Shown in pieces: positions 1-9,400 of a stretch of 64,000 nt of DNA (positions are counted from its first letter, which is position 1; the number at the start of each line of letters is the position of its first letter). This stretch comes from a virus, in the IMG/VR virus record IMGVR_UViG_3300023208_000003, positions 1-64,000 of that record. The stretch is one strand, 5' to 3'. The translations under genes and the position numbers were made by a program. The notes under the pieces are model-generated. The model was not told where the DNA came from, did not search any database, and saw only the letters and a program-made list of their open reading frames with translations.

Positions 1-482
1 TAAATGTTTCATTTCATTTTCAACACGGAAATGAAAGTGAAGTCGTGCTTGCGCCAGGTATGCGATTAGCGCGAGTTGTTAAAAAATACACTGTACACGG
101 TGAAGTTGATCCAGTTGAACACGCGCAATTAGGCGCAAAAAAATCAGCTGATTTAACGGATAAATTTTTAGTTTACAAGGAAAATAATGAAACTTCTGCA
201 TTTTTAGAATCTATTTCTGATTTTGATTTTGAATCATTTCATTCTAATCATCTTGGAAATCTTCTAAAAAATGAAAATATTTTAAAACGATTATCAAATC
301 CAGCTTTTACAAAAAATGTAAATTCACTTCATGAAAAGTGGTTAAAGTTTGCCAAAACCATTGCTGATTATGACAAGTCGGCACTTAATGGAATTGATAA
401 CCCTGAAAAAATTCAAGCGTTCAAAAATTTAATTGACGCAGCAAATGAATCAGTTAGAACCAAAAAATCAAAAACAGGTTAA
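1..482 (+). CDS. ADP-ribosyltransferase, C-terminal part (gene enters from upstream)
   Basis: The reading frame is open from the first base (codons in phase with position 3), so this is the 3' end of a longer gene and not a gene starting at the GTG at 45. The first visible residues contain 'HGNESEVVLAPGMRL'; the E-S-E at bases 33-41 followed by V-V-L-A-P-G matches the E-x-E catalytic turn of arginine-type mono-ADP-ribosyltransferases such as T4 Alt and bacterial C3/VIP2-like toxins. The remaining ~130 residues are charged and mostly helical, with no recognised domain. In T4, Alt is packaged in the head and injected; that role is inferred here, not shown. The upstream catalytic R and S-T-S motifs lie outside the window. 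Confidence 0.6.
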   Translation, partial: NVSFHFQHGNESEVVLAPGMRLARVVKKYTVHGEVDPVEHAQLGAKKSADLTDKFLVYKENNETSAFLESISDFDFESFHSNHLGNLLKNENILKRLSNPAFTKNVNSLHEKWLKFAKTIADYDKSALNGIDNPEKIQAFKNLIDAANESVRTKKSKTG

Positions 483-854
483 TTGCGTCTCATTGACTTG
501 CCTTTAGATGAAGTGAGAAGTCACTTAGGTTCATTTTACGAACTCAAAGATTTTGAAATGCAAATTTCTTCAAACAGACCAAAAATTGAAGATCGCTCTC
601 TTGCCAATATTTTTACAGATCTTTACAAAAGGATTACTGGCGAAGAAGCTCCCGCCAACTTTAATCGTTTCGGATCTGAAAAGCAGATACAAGTTATTGA
701 ACCAGTTATAGATTATATTTTAAGCATAACTGATCCAAGTTCTAAAATCGAGAATAAATATTTTTCATTCCTAAATTCTATGCGTCGTCTGTATCGTAAT
801 ATTAAAATATTACGGAGCTTGAATAATATACAACGCAATTTGGAGAAAATTTAA
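483..854 (+). CDS. Hypothetical protein, TTG start
   Basis: A 123-residue protein of unknown function. It opens with TTG directly after the TAA of the preceding gene and in the same frame, so the pair could be read as one gene with an in-frame stop. I favour a separate gene because the new N-terminus (MRLIDLPLDE) resembles the M-K-L-x-E-type openings of other late genes in this window (for example 58663-59325). Only a weak AGG stands in as ribosome site. The body is helical and rich in lysine and arginine toward the C-terminus ('RRLYRNIKILRSLNNI'). Confidence 0.55.
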   Translation: MRLIDLPLDEVRSHLGSFYELKDFEMQISSNRPKIEDRSLANIFTDLYKRITGEEAPANFNRFGSEKQIQVIEPVIDYILSITDPSSKIENKYFSFLNSMRRLYRNIKILRSLNNIQRNLEKI

Positions 855-1133
855 ATGCTATTAAGTGAAATTCACTCATCACAAACTTCAGTTTCACGAA
901 AGTCAATTACTATTACTTGGCCATTTCAATTAACTGGAGAGTTTCACGATGATAAAAAAGTTAATGAGCTTCTTCAACGCTATCACTTAATGGCAGTGCT
1001 ATTACGGCGCGGTGATCAATATCATGGTCCTGAAGTAAGAGTATCTGGTTCGTATGAAAATTTGCAACAGTTCGCATCAAAAGAATTAAAAATGTCACCA
1101 TCACTTTTCGCAAGAAAAATAAATTTGAAATAA
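855..1133 (+). CDS. Hypothetical protein
   Basis: A 92-residue protein that starts at an ATG immediately after the previous stop. It opens with 'MLLSEIHSS', again the short L-x-E type of N-terminus. The rest looks like a small alpha/beta domain ('SITITWPFQLTGEF', 'GPEVRVSGSYENLQQF'). I do not recognise a family. The tight packing indicates one operon with its neighbours. Confidence 0.6.
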   Translation: MLLSEIHSSQTSVSRKSITITWPFQLTGEFHDDKKVNELLQRYHLMAVLLRRGDQYHGPEVRVSGSYENLQQFASKELKMSPSLFARKINLK

Positions 1134-1145
1134 TGGAGAAAAGAA

Positions 1146-1736
1146 ATGAAACTAATGGAAATTGTTATCCTTGCGGAAGCGCGTGATCCTGAACTTAAAT
1201 ATACTGAGAAAAAAGTAAAGGACAAAATTGACCGCGTAATTGTTGCTTTAGAGGGCAACCAATCAGGAAAATTTACAAAGCTTGCTAAGCGTTATAAAAT
1301 TTTGCAGCGCGCATTTGCTGTTTTAACTGAAAAACAAAGTCAATTAAACGCACAAATTAAAGACCAAGCGCTTGAATTTTTTAATGCTGAAGACGAAGTT
1401 CTTACTCGTGTGGTTGAAACAATTTCTTTGACAATTACTATTTCAAAGAAAACTGTTACTACGACTACTAAGGTTGATTACGACGCAATTCTTGCTCAAC
1501 TTGTTGAAATGGTTCCTGAGCTTAAGGACAAGGTTGACGAGCTCATTGCTGCGCACACTGAAATTAAGAAGACTGAAAAGTCACCTTCACTTCGAACTGA
1601 ACTTAAGGAAGGCGTTGTGGAGTGGGTTCGTCAAGTCAAACAAATCGCAAAGAACATCTTCAAGTCAATGAAACTTTGGGGCAAGAGCTACGATAAGAAA
1701 CTTGCGCTTTTAAGCAAGCAGCTTGGAACAGCATAA
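1146..1736 (+). CDS. Hypothetical coiled-coil protein
   Basis: A 196-residue charged, largely helical protein preceded by a GGAG site ('aatggagaaaag'). It opens with 'MKLMEIVILAEARD', which contains L-M-E and L-A-E, fitting the L/I-x-E cleavage rule of T4-type prohead protease. Long K/E-rich helices (residues ~15-75 and 115-195) suggest a coiled coil or helical bundle. No enzymatic motif is visible. It could be an internal head protein like the T4 IP proteins; this rests only on the N-terminus and the neighbouring ADP-ribosyltransferase. Confidence 0.6.
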   Translation: MKLMEIVILAEARDPELKYTEKKVKDKIDRVIVALEGNQSGKFTKLAKRYKILQRAFAVLTEKQSQLNAQIKDQALEFFNAEDEVLTRVVETISLTITISKKTVTTTTKVDYDAILAQLVEMVPELKDKVDELIAAHTEIKKTEKSPSLRTELKEGVVEWVRQVKQIAKNIFKSMKLWGKSYDKKLALLSKQLGTA

Positions 1737-1978
1737 TGCCAAACGCGGTTGTAAAATCATTTGCTAAAAAGGCAGGTAAGTCAGTCAACGATGTTGAAAA
1801 ACTGTGGGATGAAACAAAAGCTGACACAAAGAAAAAGTTCAAAAAGAAAGATAAGCATTATTGGGCTTATGTAAACGCTGTAACTCAGCGTAAATTAGGT
1901 ATTTCAGAATCACATACATTAAGTTCATTTCTTTTTGAGAATGATGAATCAAACTATGATGCGGATTCTGATAAATAA
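1736..1978 (+). CDS. Small basic protein with a K-S-x-x-D/E-V-E-K-L-W motif
   Basis: An 80-residue protein whose ATG overlaps the preceding stop (TAATG). The segment 'SFAKKAGKSVNDVEKLWDE' followed by 'HYWAYVNAVTQRKLG' resembles a short module I have seen in many T4-like phage proteins (F-A-K-K-S-G-K-S-x-x-E-V-E-K-L-W ... Y-A-Y-V); its role is unknown. The C-terminus holds 'LSSFLFEND'. Function not assigned. Confidence 0.6.
   Translation: MPNAVVKSFAKKAGKSVNDVEKLWDETKADTKKKFKKKDKHYWAYVNAVTQRKLGISESHTLSSFLFENDESNYDADSDK
1971..1977 (+). promoter_or_regulatory. Possible late promoter ATAAATA
   Basis: The late motif overlaps the stop codon of the preceding gene and lies 30 bases before the next start at 2007. 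It fits the T4-type late consensus, but its position inside a coding end makes a chance match possible. Confidence 0.35.
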
Positions 1979-2006
1979 TTTTTGGTAATAAAAAAGGTAT
2001 GAGGTA

Positions 2007-2192
2007 ATGACTCAAAAATACGAAACATCTTACGAAAAGTCTTCTCGCGAAATTAGAAACAAACGCAAGAAAGGTAAAAAGCAATTCAATGAAAATAGTG
2101 ATCATCAATCTCGTCGTCAGCAAAGAATCAGCTTTAAAAATTTCTTAGAAGAGCAAGACAAAAAATTTTATGAATCTGACGATTTTGAGTAA
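2007..2192 (+). CDS. Small highly charged protein
   Basis: A 61-residue, lysine/arginine-rich N-terminal half with an acidic tail; start preceded by GAGG ('tatgaggtaatg'). It contains 'ISFKNFLEEQDKKF', reminiscent of the F-K-x-F-L-x-E peptide found at the N-terminus of other late genes, but here at residues ~41-54. No family recognised. Confidence 0.5.
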   Translation: MTQKYETSYEKSSREIRNKRKKGKKQFNENSDHQSRRQQRISFKNFLEEQDKKFYESDDFE

Positions 2193-2204
2193 ATGAGGTA
2201 ATTA

Positions 2205-2678
2205 ATGTTTGTTGTTCCAATTAAAAATGATATCATAAAAACTAAAGATGGCGGAACTTTTACTGTTTTGGAATACACTAATTTCAAATCTAAGGGGCCT
2301 GCTGTTTACGTTAAAGCTGATACTCCTTTTGTGATTTACTTTTTTGACATTGATGAAATCAATGATGTAAAAGTTGATTTTAATGGAGCAACTAAAGTTT
2401 TTTCAGCGTTAGGTCATTTAAAAAGAAAAATTCACCTACCGCAAAAGCATGATACTGTTACTTTAATTGACGGTGATAATGAAAAAACACTTTTAGTAGA
2501 AACTTTAAAACTTCATAGTAAATCAATTGGTCTCTCTAGAGGACTTGTTTTTATTGATTCAGAAGGAAATAAACACTCTCTTGGATCGATCGGTGATATT
2601 GAACGTTCTACCGGCACGAGCTTTTTTGATCGTAAAAAATTCGCACATTTGTATCGTGATTATTTTGGAGAAAAATAA
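2205..2678 (+). CDS. Hypothetical protein
   Basis: A 157-residue predicted beta-rich protein ('GGTFTVLEYTNFKSKGPAVY', 'HDTVTLIDGDNEKTLLV'), with start preceded by GAGG ('aatgaggtaatta'). The pattern of alternating strands resembles SH3- or OB-like folds common in phage tails, but no signature is specific. It ends with TAATG overlap into the next gene. Confidence 0.6.
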   Translation: MFVVPIKNDIIKTKDGGTFTVLEYTNFKSKGPAVYVKADTPFVIYFFDIDEINDVKVDFNGATKVFSALGHLKRKIHLPQKHDTVTLIDGDNEKTLLVETLKLHSKSIGLSRGLVFIDSEGNKHSLGSIGDIERSTGTSFFDRKKFAHLYRDYFGEK

Positions 2679-2884
2679 TGAATTTCATGGCTGATATTGA
2701 AAGCTTAGACGGTAAAAAGCGTTATCAATCATTCTTAATTGAAATGGGAATTGAAAAAACAACGGTTCTTATTCCAATTGCGGAAGCAAATGATTTTGAA
2801 GCCAAAGCGTTAGATTTACGTCCTAAAACAAAAGCAGCTCTTTCAAAGCTTGTTTCAAAATTTAACGGTATTATTCAAGATTAA
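2678..2884 (+). CDS. Hypothetical protein
   Basis: A 68-residue protein translationally coupled to the upstream gene (shared TAATG). It holds 'YQSFLIEMGIEKTTVLIP', i.e. an internal F-L-I-E. Mixed alpha/beta, no recognised family. Confidence 0.55.
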   Translation: MNFMADIESLDGKKRYQSFLIEMGIEKTTVLIPIAEANDFEAKALDLRPKTKAALSKLVSKFNGIIQD

Positions 2885-2894
2885 AGGTTAATAC

Positions 2895-3542
2895 GTGACT
2901 CAACTATTTACAAATAACGCGATTTCGCTGTTAACAACATCACTTTCATCAAGCGGTCTAACATTTAGTGTTATAAGTGGTGATGAACACGCATTTCCAC
3001 AGCCAGTTCACGTTGATGATTTTTTTCTTGTAACGTTTGAAGATCCTCACACGCATGACATTGAAATTGTAAAAATATCTGATAGAACTGGAAATATTTT
3101 TCACATTGATCCAGCAGGTCGTGGCTTTGAAAATACAACGATTCGTGCGTGGGCACCTGACACATTAGTTGATCATCGTTTAACTGCCTATACATTAAAT
3201 AAAACCAACACTATTTCACCTGGTGATACATCAGCACCTATCATTGTTCCAAGCGCCGATATTCGTCCAGTTAATAACTTAGTAGTTACAACTTTAATTC
3301 GTACTTGTAAATGGCTAGTAACTGTAATTGATATTTCTGGTAATCGCGCTTCAATGTGTGAAGTAATGGCAGTTTATCGTGGAGCTTCAATTCTACCAGC
3401 ATATACAGTTTATGGAAAAGTAGGCGACGCACTTCGCTACTCTATTTCCGTTACTCAAAGTAGCAATGAAATGACTTGCAATGTCATTAACAATGATACA
3501 GTACCTCTTACTACTTCTATAGTAAGAATCAGCGCTATCTAA
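2895..3542 (+). CDS. Tail or baseplate fibre-like structural protein, GTG start
   Basis: A 215-residue beta-rich protein beginning with GTG after 'ttaaaggttaata'. The N-terminal ~90 residues ('DDFFLVTFED', 'EIVKISDRTGNIFHID', 'AGRGFENTTIRAWAPDTLV') have the strand-and-loop pattern of the phage fibre or baseplate attachment module in which a position-dependent payload value is followed by 'GRG..ttatAW..gt.v..r.ta'. The C-terminal ~110 residues form a separate beta domain. It is the last gene of the first operon, just upstream of a repetitive fibre gene. Confidence 0.6.
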   Translation: MTQLFTNNAISLLTTSLSSSGLTFSVISGDEHAFPQPVHVDDFFLVTFEDPHTHDIEIVKISDRTGNIFHIDPAGRGFENTTIRAWAPDTLVDHRLTAYTLNKTNTISPGDTSAPIIVPSADIRPVNNLVVTTLIRTCKWLVTVIDISGNRASMCEVMAVYRGASILPAYTVYGKVGDALRYSISVTQSSNEMTCNVINNDTVPLTTSIVRISAI

Positions 3543-3570
3543 ATTTTTCCTAAAGAAATATATGCGGTTG

Positions 3571-3577
3571 ATAAATA
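3571..3577 (+). promoter_or_regulatory. Late promoter ATAAATA
   Basis: The sequence 'ggttgATAAATAggtg' lies in the intergenic gap 52 bases before the start at 3629. It matches the T4/cyanophage late -10 element and drives the structural gene that follows. Confidence 0.65.
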
Positions 3578-3628
3578 GGTGAAATACCTATTTTAATTTT
3601 CTACCAACATATCCTTTAGGAGAAAACA

Positions 3629-5173
3629 ATGTCTGAACAATTCTTTCGTATTTTTAGAGGCCTCGAGATTGACGAGACCATTCAACTCCTTCAGGGCGCC
3701 GGCGATCCAGGTGTTTCCGGCGGCGACACTGACGCTGCTCCTGTAGGTTCCTTTTATCTTGATAATCTTACCGGTAACGCTTGGACTAAAGTAACTCCAG
3801 GTACTGGCACAGGTCACTGGTCGCTTTTAGCTTCTCAGACTTGGGTTAATAACGTTGTTGGCGCCAACATTTCTTGGCGTGAACCTGTAACCGTTTTAGA
3901 TAGCGCTGCAACTACGTTACCTACTGGTGCTCCAGCTGGAACAATTGACGGTGTTACACTTGCTACTGGTGACCGCGTTCTTTTCACCGGCGTAACACCT
4001 GCTAACGTTTATGTGTACAATGCAACATCTCAGTCATTCACTCAAGACGTAAATGCAGTATCACAGGGTGATACTGTTTATGTTGACGGTGGTACTTCAG
4101 GTGGTACTCGCTGGACTTACAACGGCACCGCGTGGGTACGCTTTGACTCGATGTCACTTGACGAACTTGCTTACATTCGTTCTTTCATTGGTAAGCCAGC
4201 GTCTGGTAACATTTCTCCAGTTTACACTTCAACTTTAGTTATTTCACAAAACTCTGATCTTACGGCTGCTATTTCTGCATTGGATTTTGAAGTTGGCGCC
4301 CAAGTTTCTACTGGCAACTGGATTTCTGCAGCAAACAAGGTTAATCAGAACCTTCAAGCTCTTGATACCGAGCTTGGCGCGAACGTAACTGATGGCTTCT
4401 ACATTCTTGCTGCTAACAAGATGAATGGCAACATTCAGGCTCTTGATAACGCTCTTGGCACTCCAACCGGTACGCACTTCTGGATTTCTGACGCGCAGAA
4501 AGTTAATGGCAACTTGATTGCTCTTGACGCAGAAATTGGCGCAAACGTTACCAATGGTAATTTTGTTCTTGCTATCAATACAGTCAATCAGAACATTCAG
4601 ACTCTTGATACTCACTTAGGTGGTGCTGTTACAACTGGCGCTTATGTTGTTAACAGTAATTCTGCAAATCAGAATATTCAAGCATTAGATACTGCTCTTG
4701 GAACTAACGTTACTAATGGCAACTTCATTCTTCATTCTAATCCTATCAATACCAACATTCAAGCAATTGATAGTGAAATTGGTGCAAATGTTACCTCTGG
4801 TACTTACATCCTTAACTCCAACTCAATCAATGAAAATATTCAGGCAATTGATGTTGCACTTACCGAAGTTTCAAAGGAATCTACTGCTTCTAACGTTACA
4901 TCTACAACAGTTGTTGATTCAATCAATGCGACCGTTGTGAAATGGATCGTTAAGGCCGTCGACACTGCAAACTCTGCAAATGTTTACGCTGCTGAAGTTT
5001 TTGCATCTTCAAATGGTTTGACTGCAGACTTTACGAAGTTCGCTGTTCTTAAGCTTGGCGCCAATATTCCAGGATTAACTTTCAGCGTTGCTCTTGCTGG
5101 TTCTAACTTACAGCTTTCTGTTGCTTCAACTGCAGCTGTTAACGTGGTCGTGAGAAGAGTTAGTTCGCTATGA
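3629..5173 (+). CDS. Tail fibre or virion structural protein with 27-residue tandem repeats
   Basis: A 514-residue protein after a strong AGGAG site. Residues ~35-65 ('DAAPVGSFYLDNLTGNAWTK') form the N-terminal attachment-type module also seen at 6435. Residues ~85-175 hold a module related to the 'DGVTLATGDRVLF...' unit of the next fibre gene. From residue ~210 to ~415 come eight tandem repeats of about 27 residues with core N-x-N-I-Q-A-L-D-x-x-L-G-A-N-V-T, which should form a long trimeric shaft. A final ~90-residue beta domain closes the protein. No catalytic motif. Confidence 0.75.
   Translation: MSEQFFRIFRGLEIDETIQLLQGAGDPGVSGGDTDAAPVGSFYLDNLTGNAWTKVTPGTGTGHWSLLASQTWVNNVVGANISWREPVTVLDSAATTLPTGAPAGTIDGVTLATGDRVLFTGVTPANVYVYNATSQSFTQDVNAVSQGDTVYVDGGTSGGTRWTYNGTAWVRFDSMSLDELAYIRSFIGKPASGNISPVYTSTLVISQNSDLTAAISALDFEVGAQVSTGNWISAANKVNQNLQALDTELGANVTDGFYILAANKMNGNIQALDNALGTPTGTHFWISDAQKVNGNLIALDAEIGANVTNGNFVLAINTVNQNIQTLDTHLGGAVTTGAYVVNSNSANQNIQALDTALGTNVTNGNFILHSNPINTNIQAIDSEIGANVTSGTYILNSNSINENIQAIDVALTEVSKESTASNVTSTTVVDSINATVVKWIVKAVDTANSANVYAAEVFASSNGLTADFTKFAVLKLGANIPGLTFSVALAGSNLQLSVASTAAVNVVVRRVSSL
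4255..4870 (+). repeat. Eight ~81-bp coding repeats
   Basis: Degenerate 81-bp units encode the N-x-N-(I/L)-Q-A-(L/I)-D-x-x-(L/I)-G shaft repeats of the fibre gene at 3629. They have diverged enough at DNA level to limit slippage while the heptad-like hydrophobic pattern is kept. Confidence 0.7.
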
Positions 5174-5175
5174 AA

Positions 5176-6345
5176 TTAGGATATCGATAAAACTAAGTTT
5201 TTATCAAATACCCAAAATTCAAAAGAGAAGCCTTGAGAAATTGAGGCTTCTCTTTTTTTCATATTTTTTTCATAATCTTTTTTAAAAGTATATTCAGACT
5301 TTACTTCAATTAAAAGATTTTTCGATTTGATATAAATGTCTGGATGGTATTTTTTTGTTTGATAACTTATTGTAAATTTTGGATTTACAATAATATCATC
5401 AATATCAAATATTTCTTCCAGTATTTTTAGTGCTAATGGTTCGTATCCTATAACTTTAACAGCTTTCCCATTTTTAAAAATAAAATCTTTTTGTTTATAT
5501 TTTTGGGATTTTTGAAAAACTATTGAAGATTGCATTGGATATTCTACACCATATCTTTCAATATTTGTTTGTTTAATTTTTTCTTTTATTTCTTCTGCTT
5601 GAAATGGGGTTTTTACTCCATATTTTTTCATATTAGTATTTTCAACCTTTTGAGGATTCCATCCATCTTTTCCATATAACTCAATTTGTTTATCTTTTGA
5701 TTTTTGTCTTATCTTTTTATTTTGTTGCGGGTTTTCAACACCATATCTTTCAATATTTGTTTGTTTAATTTTTTCTTTTATTGCTTCTGATTGAAATATA
5801 AAATCTACTCCATATCTTTCAATATTTGTTTGTTTAATTTTTTCTTTTATTGCTTCTGCTTGAACTGTGTAATCTACGCCATAACGGTCTCTACAAGTTT
5901 CAACAGACTTACGTTTTATTTCTTCACTCTGTCGTGGATTCTCAACACCATATCTTTCTAAGCAAGTTTGCTTAATCTTGTTTTTAGTAGTTTCACACTT
6001 CATTGGATTCTCAACACCATATCTTTCTAAACAGGTTTGTTTAAACTTGTTTCTATTTTTTTGTAAATTAGAAGCGCATTTAATTGAGCAAGTTTCTTGA
6101 TAATTTGTTCTAACAAATGGCGTTAAATTTCCGCAATAACATCGTGGTCTAATTAACGTTTTATTAAATAAAGCCCATCGTTTTTCTTGAAAAGTTTTAA
6201 ATTCATTTAATTGCTTATTTTGTAAAATTTCTTTTTTTAATTCTTGCCCCTTAACACCAGTCCAAAATCCACTTTTTTTCTGCATTCCATTGGTAACAGC
6301 AAGCTCATAAAATTTATTCATTAATTTATTCATTAAAATTCTCAT
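5176..6345 (-). CDS. Free-standing homing endonuclease, PD-(D/E)xK type with modular repeats
   Basis: A 389-residue protein on the opposite strand between two fibre genes. Order of parts: N-terminal basic region; a cysteine cluster ('CYCGNLTPF', then 'CSIKC', residues ~70-90) that could bind zinc; eight repeats of ~23 residues with core E-R-Y-G-V-x-x-P-x-Q-x-x-x-I-K-x-K (residues ~105-290); and a C-terminal nuclease domain with 'YHPDIYI' then 'LLIEVKSEYTF', i.e. the P-D...E-x-K catalytic motif. The repeats are probably DNA-recognition modules. Its stop lies 2 bases from the stop of the upstream fibre gene and it has its own late promoter, both typical of a mobile endonuclease gene. Confidence 0.75.
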   Translation of the reverse strand: MRILMNKLMNKFYELAVTNGMQKKSGFWTGVKGQELKKEILQNKQLNEFKTFQEKRWALFNKTLIRPRCYCGNLTPFVRTNYQETCSIKCASNLQKNRNKFKQTCLERYGVENPMKCETTKNKIKQTCLERYGVENPRQSEEIKRKSVETCRDRYGVDYTVQAEAIKEKIKQTNIERYGVDFIFQSEAIKEKIKQTNIERYGVENPQQNKKIRQKSKDKQIELYGKDGWNPQKVENTNMKKYGVKTPFQAEEIKEKIKQTNIERYGVEYPMQSSIVFQKSQKYKQKDFIFKNGKAVKVIGYEPLALKILEEIFDIDDIIVNPKFTISYQTKKYHPDIYIKSKNLLIEVKSEYTFKKDYEKNMKKREASISQGFSFEFWVFDKNLVLSIS

Positions 6346-6367
6346 TAAGATACTCTACAAACAGATA

Positions 6368-6374
6368 TATTTAT
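6368..6374 (-). promoter_or_regulatory. Late promoter for the endonuclease gene (minus strand)
   Basis: TATTTAT on the plus strand reads ATAAATA on the minus strand, 23 bases before the endonuclease start at 6345. Confidence 0.55.
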
Positions 6375-6397
6375 TGCTGTAAATAAATCTTTTTTCA

Positions 6398-6404
6398 ATA
6401 AATA
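6398..6404 (+). promoter_or_regulatory. Late promoter ATAAATA for the long fibre gene
   Basis: 'ttcaATAAATAaaac' stands 31 bases before the ATG at 6435 and is divergent to the minus-strand motif at 6368. Confidence 0.6.
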
Positions 6405-6434
6405 AAACAAAACTTATACCTTTGGAGTAGATTA

Positions 6435-9400
6435 ATGGCAAGCCGTCTAGATCGAGCTTTTAATTCTGACGCAATTTCAATTAATGATGAATTGCTTATT
6501 TTTGGTGGAAGCACAAATCCTGTTACAAATGCAGAGGAAGCTCCTATTGGTTCGCTTTATCTTCAAACTAACGGAAATATTTGGTTAAAAATTGGTGTAA
6601 ATAATACTGATTGGACATCATTACCATTAGTTGACTCTAAAGTCTCAGTTTCAATTAATGACGCAGCCCCTGGCAATCTTTTATCAAAGCTAAGTACTTC
6701 ATCAAATTTTTATGTCAATGTTGCGAACGGAAGTGCAAATGAACAATTAACAATTGATTTAAGTCCTACCGGAATAACTGCTGGAACTTATAAATCTGTT
6801 TATGTTGACACGTTCGGCAGAGTAACAGCCGGAACTAATCCTTCAACTCTTGCTGGTTATGGAATCGTTGATGCGCAAGGACTAAATGCAGCTCTTACTG
6901 CAATTAGCAACTTAACAACTCCTGGATTGTTAACCTTAACTTCAACGGGTGTTATTGTTTCACGGTCATTAAGCTCAACGACTCTTTCAATAACTAATCC
7001 TGCTGGAACTGCCGCAAACCCTACTATTGACTTATCAACGATTGGCACACCAATTTCAGATGGCTTTGTACGAATTACAACTGATGTATATGGTCGCGTT
7101 ATAACGTCAAGCGCACCGAATTCAACGAATATAACAACAGCTCTTGGTTACACACCTGTTAATAAAGCTGGTGATACGATGACTGGTATTTTAACGCTTT
7201 CAGCAGACCCAACTAATCCACTAGATGCCGCAACGAAGCAATACGTTGATAACGCAATAACCGGGCTTGATATGAAACAATCCGTCCGCGTTGCTACAAC
7301 CGCTAACATTACCTTGTCAGGAACACAGACGATTGACAGTGTTGCTGTCGTTGCTGGTAATCGCGTTCTTGTTAAGAATCAAACAACTGCTTCACAAAAT
7401 GGTATTTACGTTGTTGCAGCAGGCGCTTGGACTAGAGCGCCTGACGCCGACAATTCTGGAAATGGTTCAGAGGTTACTGCCAATCTTTATTGCTTCGTTG
7501 AGGAAGGAACAACAAATGCTGATAGTGGTTGGGTACTAACAACAAATAATCCGATTACACTTGGCACAACTGGTTTAACATTTACACAGTTTACTGGTAC
7601 TGGTCAAATTACAGCCGGTGCAGGCTTAACAAAAACCGGTAACACTCTTGACGTAGGTACTGCAGCAGTCGGGCGCATCGTAGTTAATGCGGATAACATT
7701 GACTTGGCCACCACGGGCGTGACTGCTGGTACTTACAATACAATTACTGTTGACGTGTATGGCCGCGCAACAAGTGGTTCTAATACTGTATATCTTACTG
7801 GAAATCAAACAATTACGCTTTCAGGCGATGTGACTGGTTCTGGAACAACTGCAATCACAGCAACACTTGCAACTATTGGCGCTGGCGGGACTGGAACAAA
7901 AATTACTTATAACGCAAAAGGACTTGTTACAGGCTCAAGTACTCTTGTTGCTGCGGATATTCCAAATATTGATTGGTCAAAAATTACAAGTGGCACACCA
8001 ACAACTCTTGCTGGTTACGGAATCACTGATGCTGTTAGAAATGCTGGTAGCTCGCCAAGTATTCAACAAGGCATTATTTCAGCAATGCCTGCAGCAGGAA
8101 CTTTAGGACGACTATATTACGCAACTGACGCATTTGCTTGGTATAGAGACAATGGTACTACTTGGGATTTAATTACACCTGCTCTTTCTGGCGATATTAT
8201 CAAAGCTGCAGGTTCAATAGTTACTACTCTTGCAAGCGTTGGAACACCTGGAACTTACAATAATGTTACAACTGATTTGAAAGGACGTGTTATTTCAGGT
8301 TCAAACGTTGCATACTTAACAGGCAATCAAAATATTTCAATTAGCGGTGATGCAACTGGGTCTGGTACAACGTCAATTGCTTTAACTCTTGCTACAGTAA
8401 ACAGCAATATTGGAAATTTTGGTGGGGCAGTTTCTGTTCCTATTATTACTGTAAATGGAAAGGGATTAATAACGGCTGTTTCTTCTCAAAACATTAATTT
8501 TCCAGTTACATCAGTGGCTGGAAAAACTGGAGTAGTTTCTCTAACATCGACAGATGTAGGTTTAGGAAATGTTACAAATTCACTTCAAGTTATTAACGCT
8601 GGAAATTCTCCAAGTATTGCTTCTGGAACTCTTGCTGGTCGTCCTGTTGCTGGAACTACAGGCAGACTTTATATTGCAACTGATATTTTTTCTATTTATC
8701 GTGATAATGGCACTACTTGGGATTTAATTATACCAGCTTTTTCTGGCGATATTAGCACAAGTGCAGGTAACGTTGTTACAACCTTGAGCAATACAGGAAT
8801 TACTGCAGGGACTTATTCTAAACTTACAGTTGACGCAAAAGGTAGAGCAACAGCAGGTACAAATTTAGCTCAAACTGATATAACAACAGCTCTTGGTTAC
8901 ACACCTGTTAATAGAGCTGGTGATACGATGACTGGTTTACTTACATTGAGCGGTGACCCTACGGATGCTTTACACGCGGCGACCAAGCAGTATGTGGATA
9001 ACGCGTTAAGCGGATTAATCATAAAAGATGCGTGTCGTGCGTGCACGACCGCAAATATTACATTGTCAGGCCTGCAAACAATCGATGGCGTTGCTCTTGC
9101 AGCTAATGACCGTGTCCTTGTTAAAAATCAAACAACAGCTTCTGCAAACGGCATTTATGTTGCGGCAACTGGATCTTGGACACGTGCTGAAGATGCAAAT
9201 AATGTAGGAAATGGAAATGAAGTAAAAGCAAATATTTTTACTTTTATTTCAGAAGGAACAACAAACGCAGACACTGGTTGGGTGTTAACAACTAATAATC
9301 CAATTACTCTTGGTTCAACGAACTTAACATGGACACAATTTACAGGTTCTGGTGCAATCGGCGCCGGCGCTGGTTTAACATTGGCTGGAACAACTTTAAA

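Noticed and set aside
45-482. GTG at 45 as a gene start
   Set aside because: The frame is open to the window edge and the codons before 45 encode the conserved E-S-E-V-V-L-A-P-G motif of an ADP-ribosyltransferase, so this is the end of a longer gene.
483-854. Programmed stop-codon readthrough joining 1-482 and 483-854
   Set aside because: The frames are the same across TAA, but the new N-terminus matches other independent starts (M-K-L-I-E type) and no stimulatory structure is evident.
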